Source: JAGWBD01 sp965220615 (GTDB lineage: Bacteria > Chloroflexota > Anaerolineae > Aggregatilineales > Phototrophicaceae). Taken from it: DNA of 64,000 nt. Positions 29,886 through 37,865 of the stretch are shown here, piece after piece; positions within the stretch are counted from its first letter, which is position 1, and the number at the start of each line of letters is the position of its first letter. A program made the position numbers and the translations under genes. A model generated the notes under the pieces. That model saw only the letters and a list, made by a program, of their open reading frames with translations, had not been told where the DNA came from and ran no database searches. The stretch covers positions 2,232,001 through 2,296,000 of the forward strand of contig CBDCQL010000002.1 of the NCBI GenBank assembly GCA_965220615.1, read 5' to 3'.

Positions 29886-31196
29886 ATGCGTCCACAATTT
29901 GTTGCCAGTCTGCCACTTGCCGTGTCGGCGCTGCTGTTTTTCAGCCTGGTGCTGCCGGGTCTTTCGCTGGCCCAGGGCGAAGTGTGGCGCGGTATCCCCG
30001 TCGCGCCGGAGAACCGCTGCTCACCCTACGACCGCGACGACTACCCCTACTCGCAGTCCGTCGAATTGCAGATCATCGCCCGCGAGGGCGGCGAAATCTG
30101 CAGCCCCTACACCAACGAATGCTTTGAGTCGCGCTTCGATACCGACATCGAGCACATCATCGCCGTTTCGGAAGCTCACGACAGCGGCCTCTGCGTCGCC
30201 AACGCGGCCACCCGCGCGCAATTTGCCTCCGACCTGCGCAACCTGACCCTTGCCTCACCGGCGCTCAACCGCAACCAGAAGCGCGCGAAGGACGCCGCCG
30301 ACTGGCTGCCGGCGCAGAACCGCTGCTGGTTCGCCAACCAGATTATCAGCGTGCGCCGCGCGTATTCCCTGACCATCGACCGGCGCGAGGCAAACGCGCT
30401 GGACCGCGTCCTCACCAGCTGCGACGGCGACCTCTCCGTAGATTCCGGTGCGACACCGGTCCACGTGGTCGGCGCCAGCCGGGTAAACGCGCACGCCTGC
30501 GCCGACACGAACTGCGAGATCGTCACGACCTTCAGCAGCGGCCAGGCGCTGGACGTGGTCGAGGAAGTGGAAGGCGCCGCCTGGAACGACGACACCCGCT
30601 GGCTGAAAGTCAGCCACGAGGACGACGAAGTCTACGTCCACGCCTCCCTGGTCCGGCTGGTCACGCCCACGTCCGTCCCCATAGCCAGGCCGGTGCCAAT
30701 GTCAACTCCGCGCTCGGCCGTTGCCGTCAACCCCAACCAGGCGACCAGCACCTGGTACGTCGTCGCGCCGGCGCAGGCCAACGCGCGCACCTGCCCGCGC
30801 ACCACTTGCGGCATCGCGACCAGCTTTGCGCGCGGCGCCGCAGTCAAGGTGCTGCAGGCGGTCAGCGGCGAGTCCGTCGGCGGCTCTTCAACCTGGCAGG
30901 CCGTAAAGCACGGTAGCCAGGCGGTCTACGTTCACGGGCCGCTGCTCTCCCGCAGCCGGCCGGCGCCGACCAGCGTTCCTCCGCGGCAGACGGGCTCCAG
31001 TCAGGGCCAGACCGGCGCACCGGCTGCGCAACCCACCACGGACCCCGGCCCGCAGTTCAGTTGCAACTGCTCAAAGTCCTGTTCGGCGATGACCTCCTGC
31101 GAGGAAGCCTATTTCCAGTTGAACACTTGCGACTGCTCGCGCCGTGACAGCGACCGGGACGGCGTCCCCTGCGAAAGCATCTGCCCGGGCGGCTAG
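29886..31196 (+). CDS. Secreted HNH/DUF1524-like nuclease with two SH3 domains and an Excalibur domain
   Basis: A 436-residue exported protein. A signal peptide covers about residues 1-29. Residues 35-180 match the secreted HNH (DUF1524/GmrSD C-terminal-like) type: DTDIEHIIAVSEAHDSGLC with catalytic-type His90, the SDLRNLTLASPALNRNQK stretch, DAADWLPAQNRCWFA, and a closing Cys. Two bacterial SH3 domains follow (about 195-255 and 290-355; ANARTCPRTTCGIATSFARG). The C-terminus (about 392-436) is a cysteine-rich Excalibur calcium-binding domain ending DSDRDGVPCESICPGG. GGGGAG lies 8 bp before the ATG. Likely an extracellular or wall-associated nuclease. Confidence 0.82.
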   Translation: MRPQFVASLPLAVSALLFFSLVLPGLSLAQGEVWRGIPVAPENRCSPYDRDDYPYSQSVELQIIAREGGEICSPYTNECFESRFDTDIEHIIAVSEAHDSGLCVANAATRAQFASDLRNLTLASPALNRNQKRAKDAADWLPAQNRCWFANQIISVRRAYSLTIDRREANALDRVLTSCDGDLSVDSGATPVHVVGASRVNAHACADTNCEIVTTFSSGQALDVVEEVEGAAWNDDTRWLKVSHEDDEVYVHASLVRLVTPTSVPIARPVPMSTPRSAVAVNPNQATSTWYVVAPAQANARTCPRTTCGIATSFARGAAVKVLQAVSGESVGGSSTWQAVKHGSQAVYVHGPLLSRSRPAPTSVPPRQTGSSQGQTGAPAAQPTTDPGPQFSCNCSKSCSAMTSCEEAYFQLNTCDCSRRDSDRDGVPCESICPGG

Positions 31197-31228
31197 TCAA
31201 AACTGCAACCGCAAGGGAATCTCACCCA

Positions 31229-31932
31229 TTGCGTTTTTCGACACGCACCATTGTGCTGATTGCCTGCTGCGGCTGTATGGCTTTTGTCGCAATCAGCGTG
31301 ATTCTGCCGGGTTTGCTTTACCTGGTTGCAACACAATCCAGTTCAGGTACCGCCATCCCCCGATCTTCAATTCGCTTTTCCACAGTCGCTCCCGTTCCCG
31401 TAGTCCAGCGTGGGAATGCCGCACCTGCACTGGCAAGCGCCACGCCATTTGCCAGGCAGCAGCCAACAGAATCTTCTCCTGCCCAGGAAAATTCCATGCG
31501 CACGGTGGTTTCCATTGAGCAGTATATTGCAGCAGAGCGCACAGCCAATCTGCGCGCCTGTCCGCGAACCAACTGCGTAATTGTTCGAGTCCTGAATCGT
31601 GGAGAAGCGATAACGACAGTTGGCGAAGTGGTGGGTGACAATGTCCAGGGTAACAGCAACTGGACCCGCGTTTTGCCAAATGGTCAGGAAACCTTCGTCC
31701 ACAGTGCGTTGGTTAGTCGCACCAGGCCGCAGCCTCTGCAAATCTGCAAAGGCAATCCGGTCAGGTAAACCAGGTTCAGCCAACATCGGATTCCCGCAAC
31801 GCTTGTCCTGGCATGTCGTGTGCAGATATTCGGGAGCGCTATGGCGACGGCAACTTTACGCCCGGGCATCCCGCCTACAATGGAAATCGCGACCTCGACG
31901 GAGACGGCATCGCCTGCGAAACTGGCTCGTGA
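31229..31932 (+). pseudogene. SH3/Excalibur secreted protein gene, apparent frameshift
   Basis: The first frame, starting at a TTG at 31229-31231 with AAGGGA upstream, encodes 179 residues: a signal-anchor (IVLIACCGCMAFVAISVILPG), a low-complexity linker and one SH3 domain (ANLRACPRTNCVIVRVLNRGE), and ends at TAA at 31766-31768. An adjacent frame then continues without a stop from before that point through NQVQPTSDSRNACPGMSC and ends with an Excalibur motif, NRDLDGDGIACETGS, at TGA 31930-31932. The junction lies near 31730-31768. This is the C-terminal domain expected from the neighbouring gene, so a single-base indel has probably split the gene; a sequencing error is possible. Base composition is AT-richer than its neighbours. 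Confidence 0.65.
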
Positions 31933-32040
31933 CTCCGCGTTGGAGTGCTGCGGGTCCGCCCGACCTGTAACCCGCCCTCATACAAAGGCGCTAATTAGCG
32001 TAAGATAATGTCGCGTTCGTCGCTGCATGGAGAGCTTGCC

Positions 32041-34116
32041 GTGATTCGCTTTTTCGCAATCCTGCTGCTGGCGCTTGTCGGCGCCGGCGCGCTTCAGGCG
32101 CAGGACCGCTGGCTGGGCCTGCCGGTCACTCCCGAAGCGCGCTGCGCGCCCTTCGACGCCGCCGACTATCCCGTCCCGGACGCCGCTGAGGCGCAGTTGC
32201 TCAACGATCGGGCCAGGTCCTTTTGCAGTCTCTACGACAACCAGTGCTTCATCGCTGAGCGGGACGTCGTTGTCGATCCCGTCATCGCCCTCGCCGAGGC
32301 GCATGACAGCGGCCTCTGCGCCGCCGACAGCGAAACCCGCAGAGCTTTCGCCGCGGACATTCGTAACCTGGCGATCGCCGCTCCCGGCTCCGTTCTCAAC
32401 CAGAAGGGCGAGCGTGACGCCGCAGGCTGGCTGCCAGCGCAAAACCGCTGCTGGTTCGCCAACACCGTCGTCAGGGTGCGACAGGCCTACGACCTGACCA
32501 TCGACCTGCAGGAAGTGGACGCGTTGATCGGCGTGCTGACGCGCTGCATCGCGGCCAACCAATTCATGCCGATCGGCGACTACGTCGTGACCGGCACGGA
32601 CAACGTCAATGCGCGCGTCTGCCCCTCCACCAGTTGCGCCGTCGCCACGCGATTCCTCGGCGGCCAGTTGCTGGAGGTCGTCGGACACGTGACCGGCACG
32701 CCCCTGGAAGCTGACTCGCAGTGGCTCATACTGCGCCATGAAGAGAGCGAGGTCTACCTGCATGCCTCGCTGGCCGAGCCCTGGCTGCCCGACGTGACGC
32801 CTGACGCGCCGGTCTCGACGGTAACGACGGTCGTGGCGATCACCCAAACGCCCGTTCCCGCGGCGGTCGTCGACCCCGCCGGATCAACCACCACCTGGTA
32901 CGTCGTCGCGTCGCGTTTTGCCAACGCCCGAACCTGCCCGGACAGGAGTTGCCGCGTGGTCACCAGCCTTGCCCGCGGCACGGCGGTTGACGTCCTGCAG
33001 CGCGTCACCGGCGAAGCAGTCAATGGCATCGCCGACTGGCAGGCGGTGAGACGCGACGACGAGATCCTCTACGTCCATGAGCCCCTGCTCTCGCGCAACA
33101 AACCAGCACCACTCCCGCCGACGCCACAACCACAACCGGCGCCGCAGCAGGGGCAGGCCCCGGGCCGGGTCAGTGCGCCGGCGATCGGCGGCGGATTCGC
33201 CCTCGGCGGCCAGGCCCTCGGCTTCACCGCGCCCCATCACATGCACGCGGCGCGCATGACCTGGGTGAAACGCCAGGTCCGCTATCACCGGGGCGACAAC
33301 CCTGCCGGCGTCAGCGGCGTCATCGGCCAGGCCCAGGGCGCCGGCTTCCGCGTGTTGCTCAGCATCGTCGGCGAGCCCGGCCAGATGGCCCCCGACCCCG
33401 CCGGTTATACGCGGGATTTTGTCAACTTCCTCGGGGGCGTGGCATCGCTGGGGCCGAACGCCATTGAGGTCTGGAACGAACAAAACATAAGCCGCGAGTG
33501 GCCCAGCGGCCAGATCAGCCCGCAGGCCTACACCTCCATGCTCAGCCAGGCCTGGAACGCCATCAAGAGCGTCAATCCCAACGTCATGGTGATCAGTGGC
33601 GCGCCCGCCCCCACCGGCTTCTTCGGTGGCTGCAGCGGCGGCGGTTGCGATGATCTGCCCTTCATCCGCGGTATGGCCGCGGCCGGCGCCGCCAACTACA
33701 TGGACTGCGTCGGCGTCCACTACAACGAAGGCATTCTCGGCCCCGACGCCCGCAGCGGCGACCCGCGCGGCAGCAGCGGTCACTACACGCGCTATTACTC
33801 GCGGATGTTTGAAGTCTACGCCGCGACCTTCCCCGGCAAGCCGCTCTGCTTCACCGAGATTGGCTACCTTTCCAGCGAAGGCTACGGGCCGCTGCCTGGC
33901 GGTTTCGCCTGGGCCGCCAACGTGACCGTCGCCGATCAGGCCGCCTGGCTGGGACGCGCGGTGACCCTCGCGCGCAACAGCGGGCGCGTGCGCCTGTTCA
34001 TCGTCTGGAACGTCGACGCCACGCGCTACGACTCCGACCCCCAGGCCGGTTTCGCCATCGTGCGCCCCGGCGGCGGCTGTCCCGCCTGCGCCTCGCTCGC
34101 GGCCGCCATGGGCTGA
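32041..34116 (+). CDS. Secreted chimera: degenerate HNH-like domain, two SH3 domains, clan GH-A glycosidase-like domain
   Basis: A 691-residue exported protein. I use the GTG at 32041 because MIRFFAILLLALVGAGALQAQ is a good signal peptide and GGAG lies 8 bp upstream; an ATG at 32008 overlaps the -10-like GATAAT. Residues 22-170 correspond to the HNH-like domain of the gene at 29.9 kb, but Pro80 replaces the catalytic His (VVVDPVIALAEAHDSGLC). Two SH3 domains follow (about 185-245 and 285-350), then the 310-residue glycosidase-like domain nearly identical to that at 19.5 kb, with both glutamates kept (IEVWNEQN and LCFTEIGYLS). The nuclease half is probably structural; the glycosidase half probably active. 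Confidence 0.82.
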   Translation: MIRFFAILLLALVGAGALQAQDRWLGLPVTPEARCAPFDAADYPVPDAAEAQLLNDRARSFCSLYDNQCFIAERDVVVDPVIALAEAHDSGLCAADSETRRAFAADIRNLAIAAPGSVLNQKGERDAAGWLPAQNRCWFANTVVRVRQAYDLTIDLQEVDALIGVLTRCIAANQFMPIGDYVVTGTDNVNARVCPSTSCAVATRFLGGQLLEVVGHVTGTPLEADSQWLILRHEESEVYLHASLAEPWLPDVTPDAPVSTVTTVVAITQTPVPAAVVDPAGSTTTWYVVASRFANARTCPDRSCRVVTSLARGTAVDVLQRVTGEAVNGIADWQAVRRDDEILYVHEPLLSRNKPAPLPPTPQPQPAPQQGQAPGRVSAPAIGGGFALGGQALGFTAPHHMHAARMTWVKRQVRYHRGDNPAGVSGVIGQAQGAGFRVLLSIVGEPGQMAPDPAGYTRDFVNFLGGVASLGPNAIEVWNEQNISREWPSGQISPQAYTSMLSQAWNAIKSVNPNVMVISGAPAPTGFFGGCSGGGCDDLPFIRGMAAAGAANYMDCVGVHYNEGILGPDARSGDPRGSSGHYTRYYSRMFEVYAATFPGKPLCFTEIGYLSSEGYGPLPGGFAWAANVTVADQAAWLGRAVTLARNSGRVRLFIVWNVDATRYDSDPQAGFAIVRPGGGCPACASLAAAMG

Positions 34117-34139
34117 GCGCGCGCAGTCCGGCATTCTCC

Positions 34140-34164
34140 AGGACGCTCCCCACGGGGGCGTCCT
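34140..34164 (+). terminator. Hairpin after the HNH/SH3/glycosidase gene
   Basis: AGGACGC and GCGTCCT flank CCC...GGG, giving a stem of 7 plus 3 bp; TGTTGCCTTGT follows. Similar in form and place to the hairpin at 21136-21159. Confidence 0.5.
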
Positions 34165-34242
34165 GTTGCCTTGTCGGGCGGTTCTGCGCTGTCCGCCGCA
34201 GCAGGCTCATCGCTGGAGGGGAGGTCGCACCAGGCCGCGCCG

Positions 34243-34251
34243 TGCTACAAT
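34243..34251 (+). promoter_or_regulatory. Extended -10 promoter
   Basis: TGCTACAAT, matching TGnTAnnnT, 30 bp upstream of the start codon at 34282. Confidence 0.5.
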
Positions 34252-34281
34252 CCGGCGGCCGTCCTTCAGCGGAGATTGACC

Positions 34282-34803
34282 ATGAACAGCCCGTCAGACG
34301 CGCCCAAACCCGACGAACTAAACCAGCGCATCGGCGTACTGACGCGCCGCGAGACCGAGGCGCGCATCCTCGCGCCGCTGATCGACGCCCTCGGCGAGGA
34401 ATTCGGCCGCGAGCGGGTGCTGGACGTGCTGCGTGAGACGATCATCAGGATCGCGCGCGAGCAGGGCGCGGCCATGGCCGGCCAGACGGACGACGTTGAC
34501 CTCGACGCCTTCGCCGACACGTTGCCCGCCTGGCAGAAGGATGACGCGATGCGCATCGAGACCCTGCGTCAGGACGACGAGGCCTTCCACTTCAACGTCA
34601 CGCGCTGCCGCTACGCGGAGATGTATCGCGCGCTGGGCATCCCGGAACTGGGCGCGCTGCTCTCCTGCAACCGCGACTTCGCGCTCATCGAGGGCTTCAA
34701 CCCGGACGTGCAACTGGAGCGCACGCAGACGATCATGCAGGGCGCGCCCCACTGCGATTTTCGCTATTCGTTGCCTGGGCGTGAAGCCTCCGCCGATTCC
34801 TGA
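34282..34803 (+). CDS. L-2-amino-thiazoline-4-carboxylic acid hydrolase family protein
   Basis: A 173-residue protein resembling the ATC hydrolase family (PF14196), which in Pseudomonas opens the thiazoline ring of ATC to give S-carbamoyl or N-carbamoyl cysteine. The C-terminal half carries the family pattern: FHFNVTRCRYAEMYRALGIPELGALLSCNRDF, then GFNPDVQLERTQTIMQG and CDFRY. A helical N-terminal part precedes it. GGAG lies 7 bp before the ATG. Many homologs in genomes without the cysteine pathway have unknown substrates, so the name gives the family only. It stands alone between the secreted-protein block and the ATPase/PIN pair. Confidence 0.75.
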   Translation: MNSPSDAPKPDELNQRIGVLTRRETEARILAPLIDALGEEFGRERVLDVLRETIIRIAREQGAAMAGQTDDVDLDAFADTLPAWQKDDAMRIETLRQDDEAFHFNVTRCRYAEMYRALGIPELGALLSCNRDFALIEGFNPDVQLERTQTIMQGAPHCDFRYSLPGREASADS

Positions 34804-34806
34804 GCA

Positions 34807-34815
34807 TGCTAGAAT
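34807..34815 (+). promoter_or_regulatory. Extended -10 promoter of the ATPase/PIN pair
   Basis: TGCTAGAAT, matching TGnTAnnnT, placed between the upstream stop (34803) and the ATPase start (34843), so the pair has its own promoter. Confidence 0.5.
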
Positions 34816-34842
34816 GACTCAGACAGGTCAGGAGCGGCGCTG

Positions 34843-36147
34843 ATGTTCACCAACCTGCGCATGGTCAATTTCAAATCCTGGAAAGACACGGGCGACGTGC
34901 CTCTGGCCCCGCTGACCGTGCTATTCGGCGGAAACAGCACAGGCAAGAGCGGCCTGCTGCAGATGCTGCTGTTGTTGAAGCAGACGACGGAGTCGAATGA
35001 CCGCAATTTGCCCCTAAAGACCGATGAGGGCTATGTGGAGTTTGGCACGCCCCAGGAAATCACCTTTGGCGACACCGTCGATATGTGCTTGTCAGTCGAT
35101 TGGGAACTTCCCGACAAGGACCCATTGAAACGCGGAATCCCGGGGCCGAACGGTACGCAACCCGTAATGCCTGAGAGCCTGAAACTTGTGACAGAGATTC
35201 AGGCGAGCCAACAGCGCACTCACGTGAAGCGAATCCGATATCAGGGCAATCGATTGGAGGTCGTCCTGAATCGTGAACGCAACAATCAATATACCATTCG
35301 CGTTCACGTAGACGGAGAAGAAGCGAAGCGGCCTCAGGGACGACCCAGAATATACATGCGGCCACAAAGGTGTTACGGATTTTCCTACGAGGCGCTGCGC
35401 TTTTACCGCAATGTCGATTTTCTGAGTGACCTGGTTCTGTCTTTCGAGCAGCAGTTCCAACGCCTCTACTATTTGGGGCCACTCCGCGAGTTTCCGCAAC
35501 GTGTGTACACCTGGTATGGTGAACAGCCGACAGACGTGGGCGTGAGTGGAGAACTTGCGATTCAGGCCCTGCTGGCCAAAAGGTTGCAGCCTCGCACCGC
35601 GAAGTGGTTGCGCAAGCTGAATCTGGCTGAGCAATTCGACGTGCGCCCTCTGGTTGAGGGGGGCATACTTTACGAAGTTCGCGTCAAGCACCACAGGAGG
35701 GGCGCTGAAGTCCTGCTCCCCGACGTAGGCTTCGGCATTTCACAGGTACTCCCTGTGTTGGTCCAGTGTCTTTACGCCCCTGAACACTCCACCGTCATCC
35801 TGGAACACCCTGACCTGCATCTTCACCCTTCCGCACAGGCCGCCCTCGCAGACTTTCTGGCCGAGGTGATGAAGCAGCGGAAGCTTCAACTCATTGTCGA
35901 GAGTCACAGCGAGCATTTTCTGCGGCGGCTCCAACGGCGTACAGCGGAGAATGTTTTCTACCCTGATGAGGATGTCATGCTGTATTTCTGTAGTATCAGG
36001 AATGGCATTTCACGCCTGACACAACTCGAACTTGATGTATTTGGGCGCATCAGCAACTGGCCTGACGACTTCTTTGGGGATATGGACGGTGACATTCTGG
36101 AAGTGCTGGACAAGGGATTAGGCAAAAAAATCGCTGCCAATGCCTGA
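34843..36147 (+). CDS. AAA family ATPase (DUF3696-type, ABC/OLD-like)
   Basis: A 434-residue SMC/ABC-like ATPase of the type found in defence modules. Walker A is GGNSTGKS (residues 29-36), preceded by the family start MVNFKSWKDTG; the signature-like segment is DVGFGISQVLPVLVQCLY, Walker B is STVILEHPDLHLHPSAQ, and the switch region is LIVESHSEHFLRRLQRR. The C-terminal part (GDMDGDILEVL) fits DUF3696. AGGAG lies 8 bp before the ATG. Its stop overlaps the PIN-like gene start by 8 bp, so the two are one translational unit. G+C content is visibly lower than in flanking genes, which suggests horizontal transfer. Confidence 0.85.
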   Translation: MFTNLRMVNFKSWKDTGDVPLAPLTVLFGGNSTGKSGLLQMLLLLKQTTESNDRNLPLKTDEGYVEFGTPQEITFGDTVDMCLSVDWELPDKDPLKRGIPGPNGTQPVMPESLKLVTEIQASQQRTHVKRIRYQGNRLEVVLNRERNNQYTIRVHVDGEEAKRPQGRPRIYMRPQRCYGFSYEALRFYRNVDFLSDLVLSFEQQFQRLYYLGPLREFPQRVYTWYGEQPTDVGVSGELAIQALLAKRLQPRTAKWLRKLNLAEQFDVRPLVEGGILYEVRVKHHRRGAEVLLPDVGFGISQVLPVLVQCLYAPEHSTVILEHPDLHLHPSAQAALADFLAEVMKQRKLQLIVESHSEHFLRRLQRRTAENVFYPDEDVMLYFCSIRNGISRLTQLELDVFGRISNWPDDFFGDMDGDILEVLDKGLGKKIAANA

Positions 36148-36664
36148 GCACCGCATCGTCGATACCAACGTCCTCCTGGTCGCTTCACAACGCCATGACA
36201 GAGCAAGCGAACAATGTCAGCAAAATTGTGCGCGATTTCTGCAACGCGTAAGACGCAATGTCTATTGCGTGGTCCTTGACGCAAACAACGACGCCCTGAA
36301 CGAATACACGCGATATGCCCGCAGCCGACAGACGGGCGACGTTGATGCCCTGTCGCTCTTCCTGAGGCATCTTTCACGCAACTGGAGTCAACCGGAACGC
36401 GTAAGAATCGTCCAGTTGCACAAGGTTGAGAACGGCAACGACGATTACATTGGCTGGCCAATTGACGAGGATCTTGCAGATTTCGATCCAAACGATCGAA
36501 AATGGCTCATGATCGCTCTGGTCTTCCAGCAGGAAACCGGCCAGGTTGCCCCGATTGCCTATGCCATTGAGCGCGACTGGGACAACCAGAACTATCGCGA
36601 TGCCCTGACGCGCCACGGTGTCCAACTCGACCACCTTTGTGCAGCAGACCGTATGAAGCCCTGA
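36140..36664 (+). CDS. PIN-like domain nuclease, partner of AAA ATPase
   Basis: A 174-residue protein with PIN-type acidic residues in the right order: RIVDTNVLLVAS (Asp8), LDANNDALNEY (Glu55), DFDPNDRKWLMIAL (Asp116, Asp119) and AIERDWDN (Asp146). These match the Mg-dependent RNase site of PIN/FEN-fold enzymes, though the assignment is by eye. It has no signal peptide or membrane segment. It starts within the last codons of the ATPase gene and shares its low G+C. The pairing looks like a nuclease effector controlled by an ATPase sensor, as in Septu or PARIS, but with a PIN effector. No antitoxin-sized gene is nearby. Confidence 0.75.
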   Translation: MPEHRIVDTNVLLVASQRHDRASEQCQQNCARFLQRVRRNVYCVVLDANNDALNEYTRYARSRQTGDVDALSLFLRHLSRNWSQPERVRIVQLHKVENGNDDYIGWPIDEDLADFDPNDRKWLMIALVFQQETGQVAPIAYAIERDWDNQNYRDALTRHGVQLDHLCAADRMKP

Positions 36665-36798
36665 CGCCCCTCGCCGTCCCCCACCCCGGACTCCGTTCAA
36701 ACCCGTTCAACACCCCCACCCCACACACCCGTTTGAATACCTGGCGCGCTTCGGGTTATCTTACGGGGCATACAGCGGACTCATTCAGGAGACATGAC

Positions 36799-37857
36799 AT
36801 GGTCGAATCGATGGCACTGGACTATTCAGCAAGTACCCAACTGGTCGACATGTTTCGCAGGCACCTGGAACTCTGCAAGGTGCATCCCGGCGAACACATC
36901 CTCATCCACACCGACCCGGGCAGCTACCCCCACTACGCCGCCGCCTACATGGGCGCAGCCATCCAGCTGGGCGCCGACGTCTTCCAGATCGTTCACCCCA
37001 ACCGCGAGGAGAAAGCGGTCATCGACGCCTGGAAACGCGCCGACCTGGTCATCGACGTCTCCTCCGGCCCCCATGCCTACGGCCACATCATGCGCGAATC
37101 GATGGACAGCGGCACGCGCCTGCAGCGCATCGGCGTGGCCGTCAACACCATGCGCCGCCTCTTCCCCACCCAGGAACTGCGCGAGCGCGTCCTCGCCGGC
37201 AAGCAACTCATGATGAACGCCAAAACCATGCGCATCACCTCCCCCGGCGGCACCGACCTCACCTTCCACAAGGAGGGGCGCGACCCGATGGGCATCTACA
37301 GCGTCTCCGACGTCCCCGGCCGCTGGGATATCTGGCCGAGCGGGATGGTCTGCTGCGCCCCGGAGGAACACAAGGGCGGCGGTGTGCTGGTGCTGTCCCC
37401 GGGCGACTACATGCTCGTGCTCAACCAGTACATTAACGACTACGTCTATCTGGAGATGAACGACGGCCGCATCACCGACATCAAGGGCGGCATGCAGGCC
37501 GAACTGCTCAAGCGCTGGTTCGCCCAGTTCAATTCCGAAGATTCCTACCGCATCGCCCACGTCGGCTGGGGCTGCGAGCGCCGCGCCAACTGGCTCATCC
37601 CCGGCCAGGACAACGAGTGCATGTACGCCAACATGCAGATCGCTTTCGGCTCCAACATCGGCATCTTCAAGGGCGCGACCACGCTCACCAATTCGCACGT
37701 CGATTTCCCCTGCCTCAACAACAGCTACTGGGTGGATGACATCCAGATCATGGAGAACGGCGAATTCGTGCTCGACGAACTGCGCTACAAGGGCGACGTC
37801 GGCATCACCACGGAGACCGGCGGCACGCAGACCGGCCACGGCGCTCGTCCGGGTTGA
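36799..37857 (+). CDS. NicX-like (M29 aminopeptidase-fold) protein, paralog A
   Basis: A 352-residue protein related to 2,5-dihydroxypyridine 5,6-dioxygenase (NicX), an Fe(II) ring-opening enzyme in a fold shared with M29 leucyl aminopeptidases. The likely metal ligands are His254 (RIAHVGWGCE), His300 and Asp302 (NSHVDFPC), which match the His-His-Asp set I recall for NicX. It begins ALDYSASTQLVDMFRRHLELC, shared with the paralog at 41.3 kb. AGGAGA lies 7 bp before the ATG. Eight bp separate it from the M24 gene, so the two are probably co-expressed. Aminopeptidase activity is the alternative. Confidence 0.75.
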   Translation: MVESMALDYSASTQLVDMFRRHLELCKVHPGEHILIHTDPGSYPHYAAAYMGAAIQLGADVFQIVHPNREEKAVIDAWKRADLVIDVSSGPHAYGHIMRESMDSGTRLQRIGVAVNTMRRLFPTQELRERVLAGKQLMMNAKTMRITSPGGTDLTFHKEGRDPMGIYSVSDVPGRWDIWPSGMVCCAPEEHKGGGVLVLSPGDYMLVLNQYINDYVYLEMNDGRITDIKGGMQAELLKRWFAQFNSEDSYRIAHVGWGCERRANWLIPGQDNECMYANMQIAFGSNIGIFKGATTLTNSHVDFPCLNNSYWVDDIQIMENGEFVLDELRYKGDVGITTETGGTQTGHGARPG

Positions 37858-37865
37858 CATTCGCC

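Noticed and set aside
36696..36737. TTCAAAC / GTTTGAA inverted repeat before the first NicX-like gene
   Set aside because: Arms are only 7 bp and 28 bp apart, in a C-rich stretch; too weak to call as an operator or terminator.
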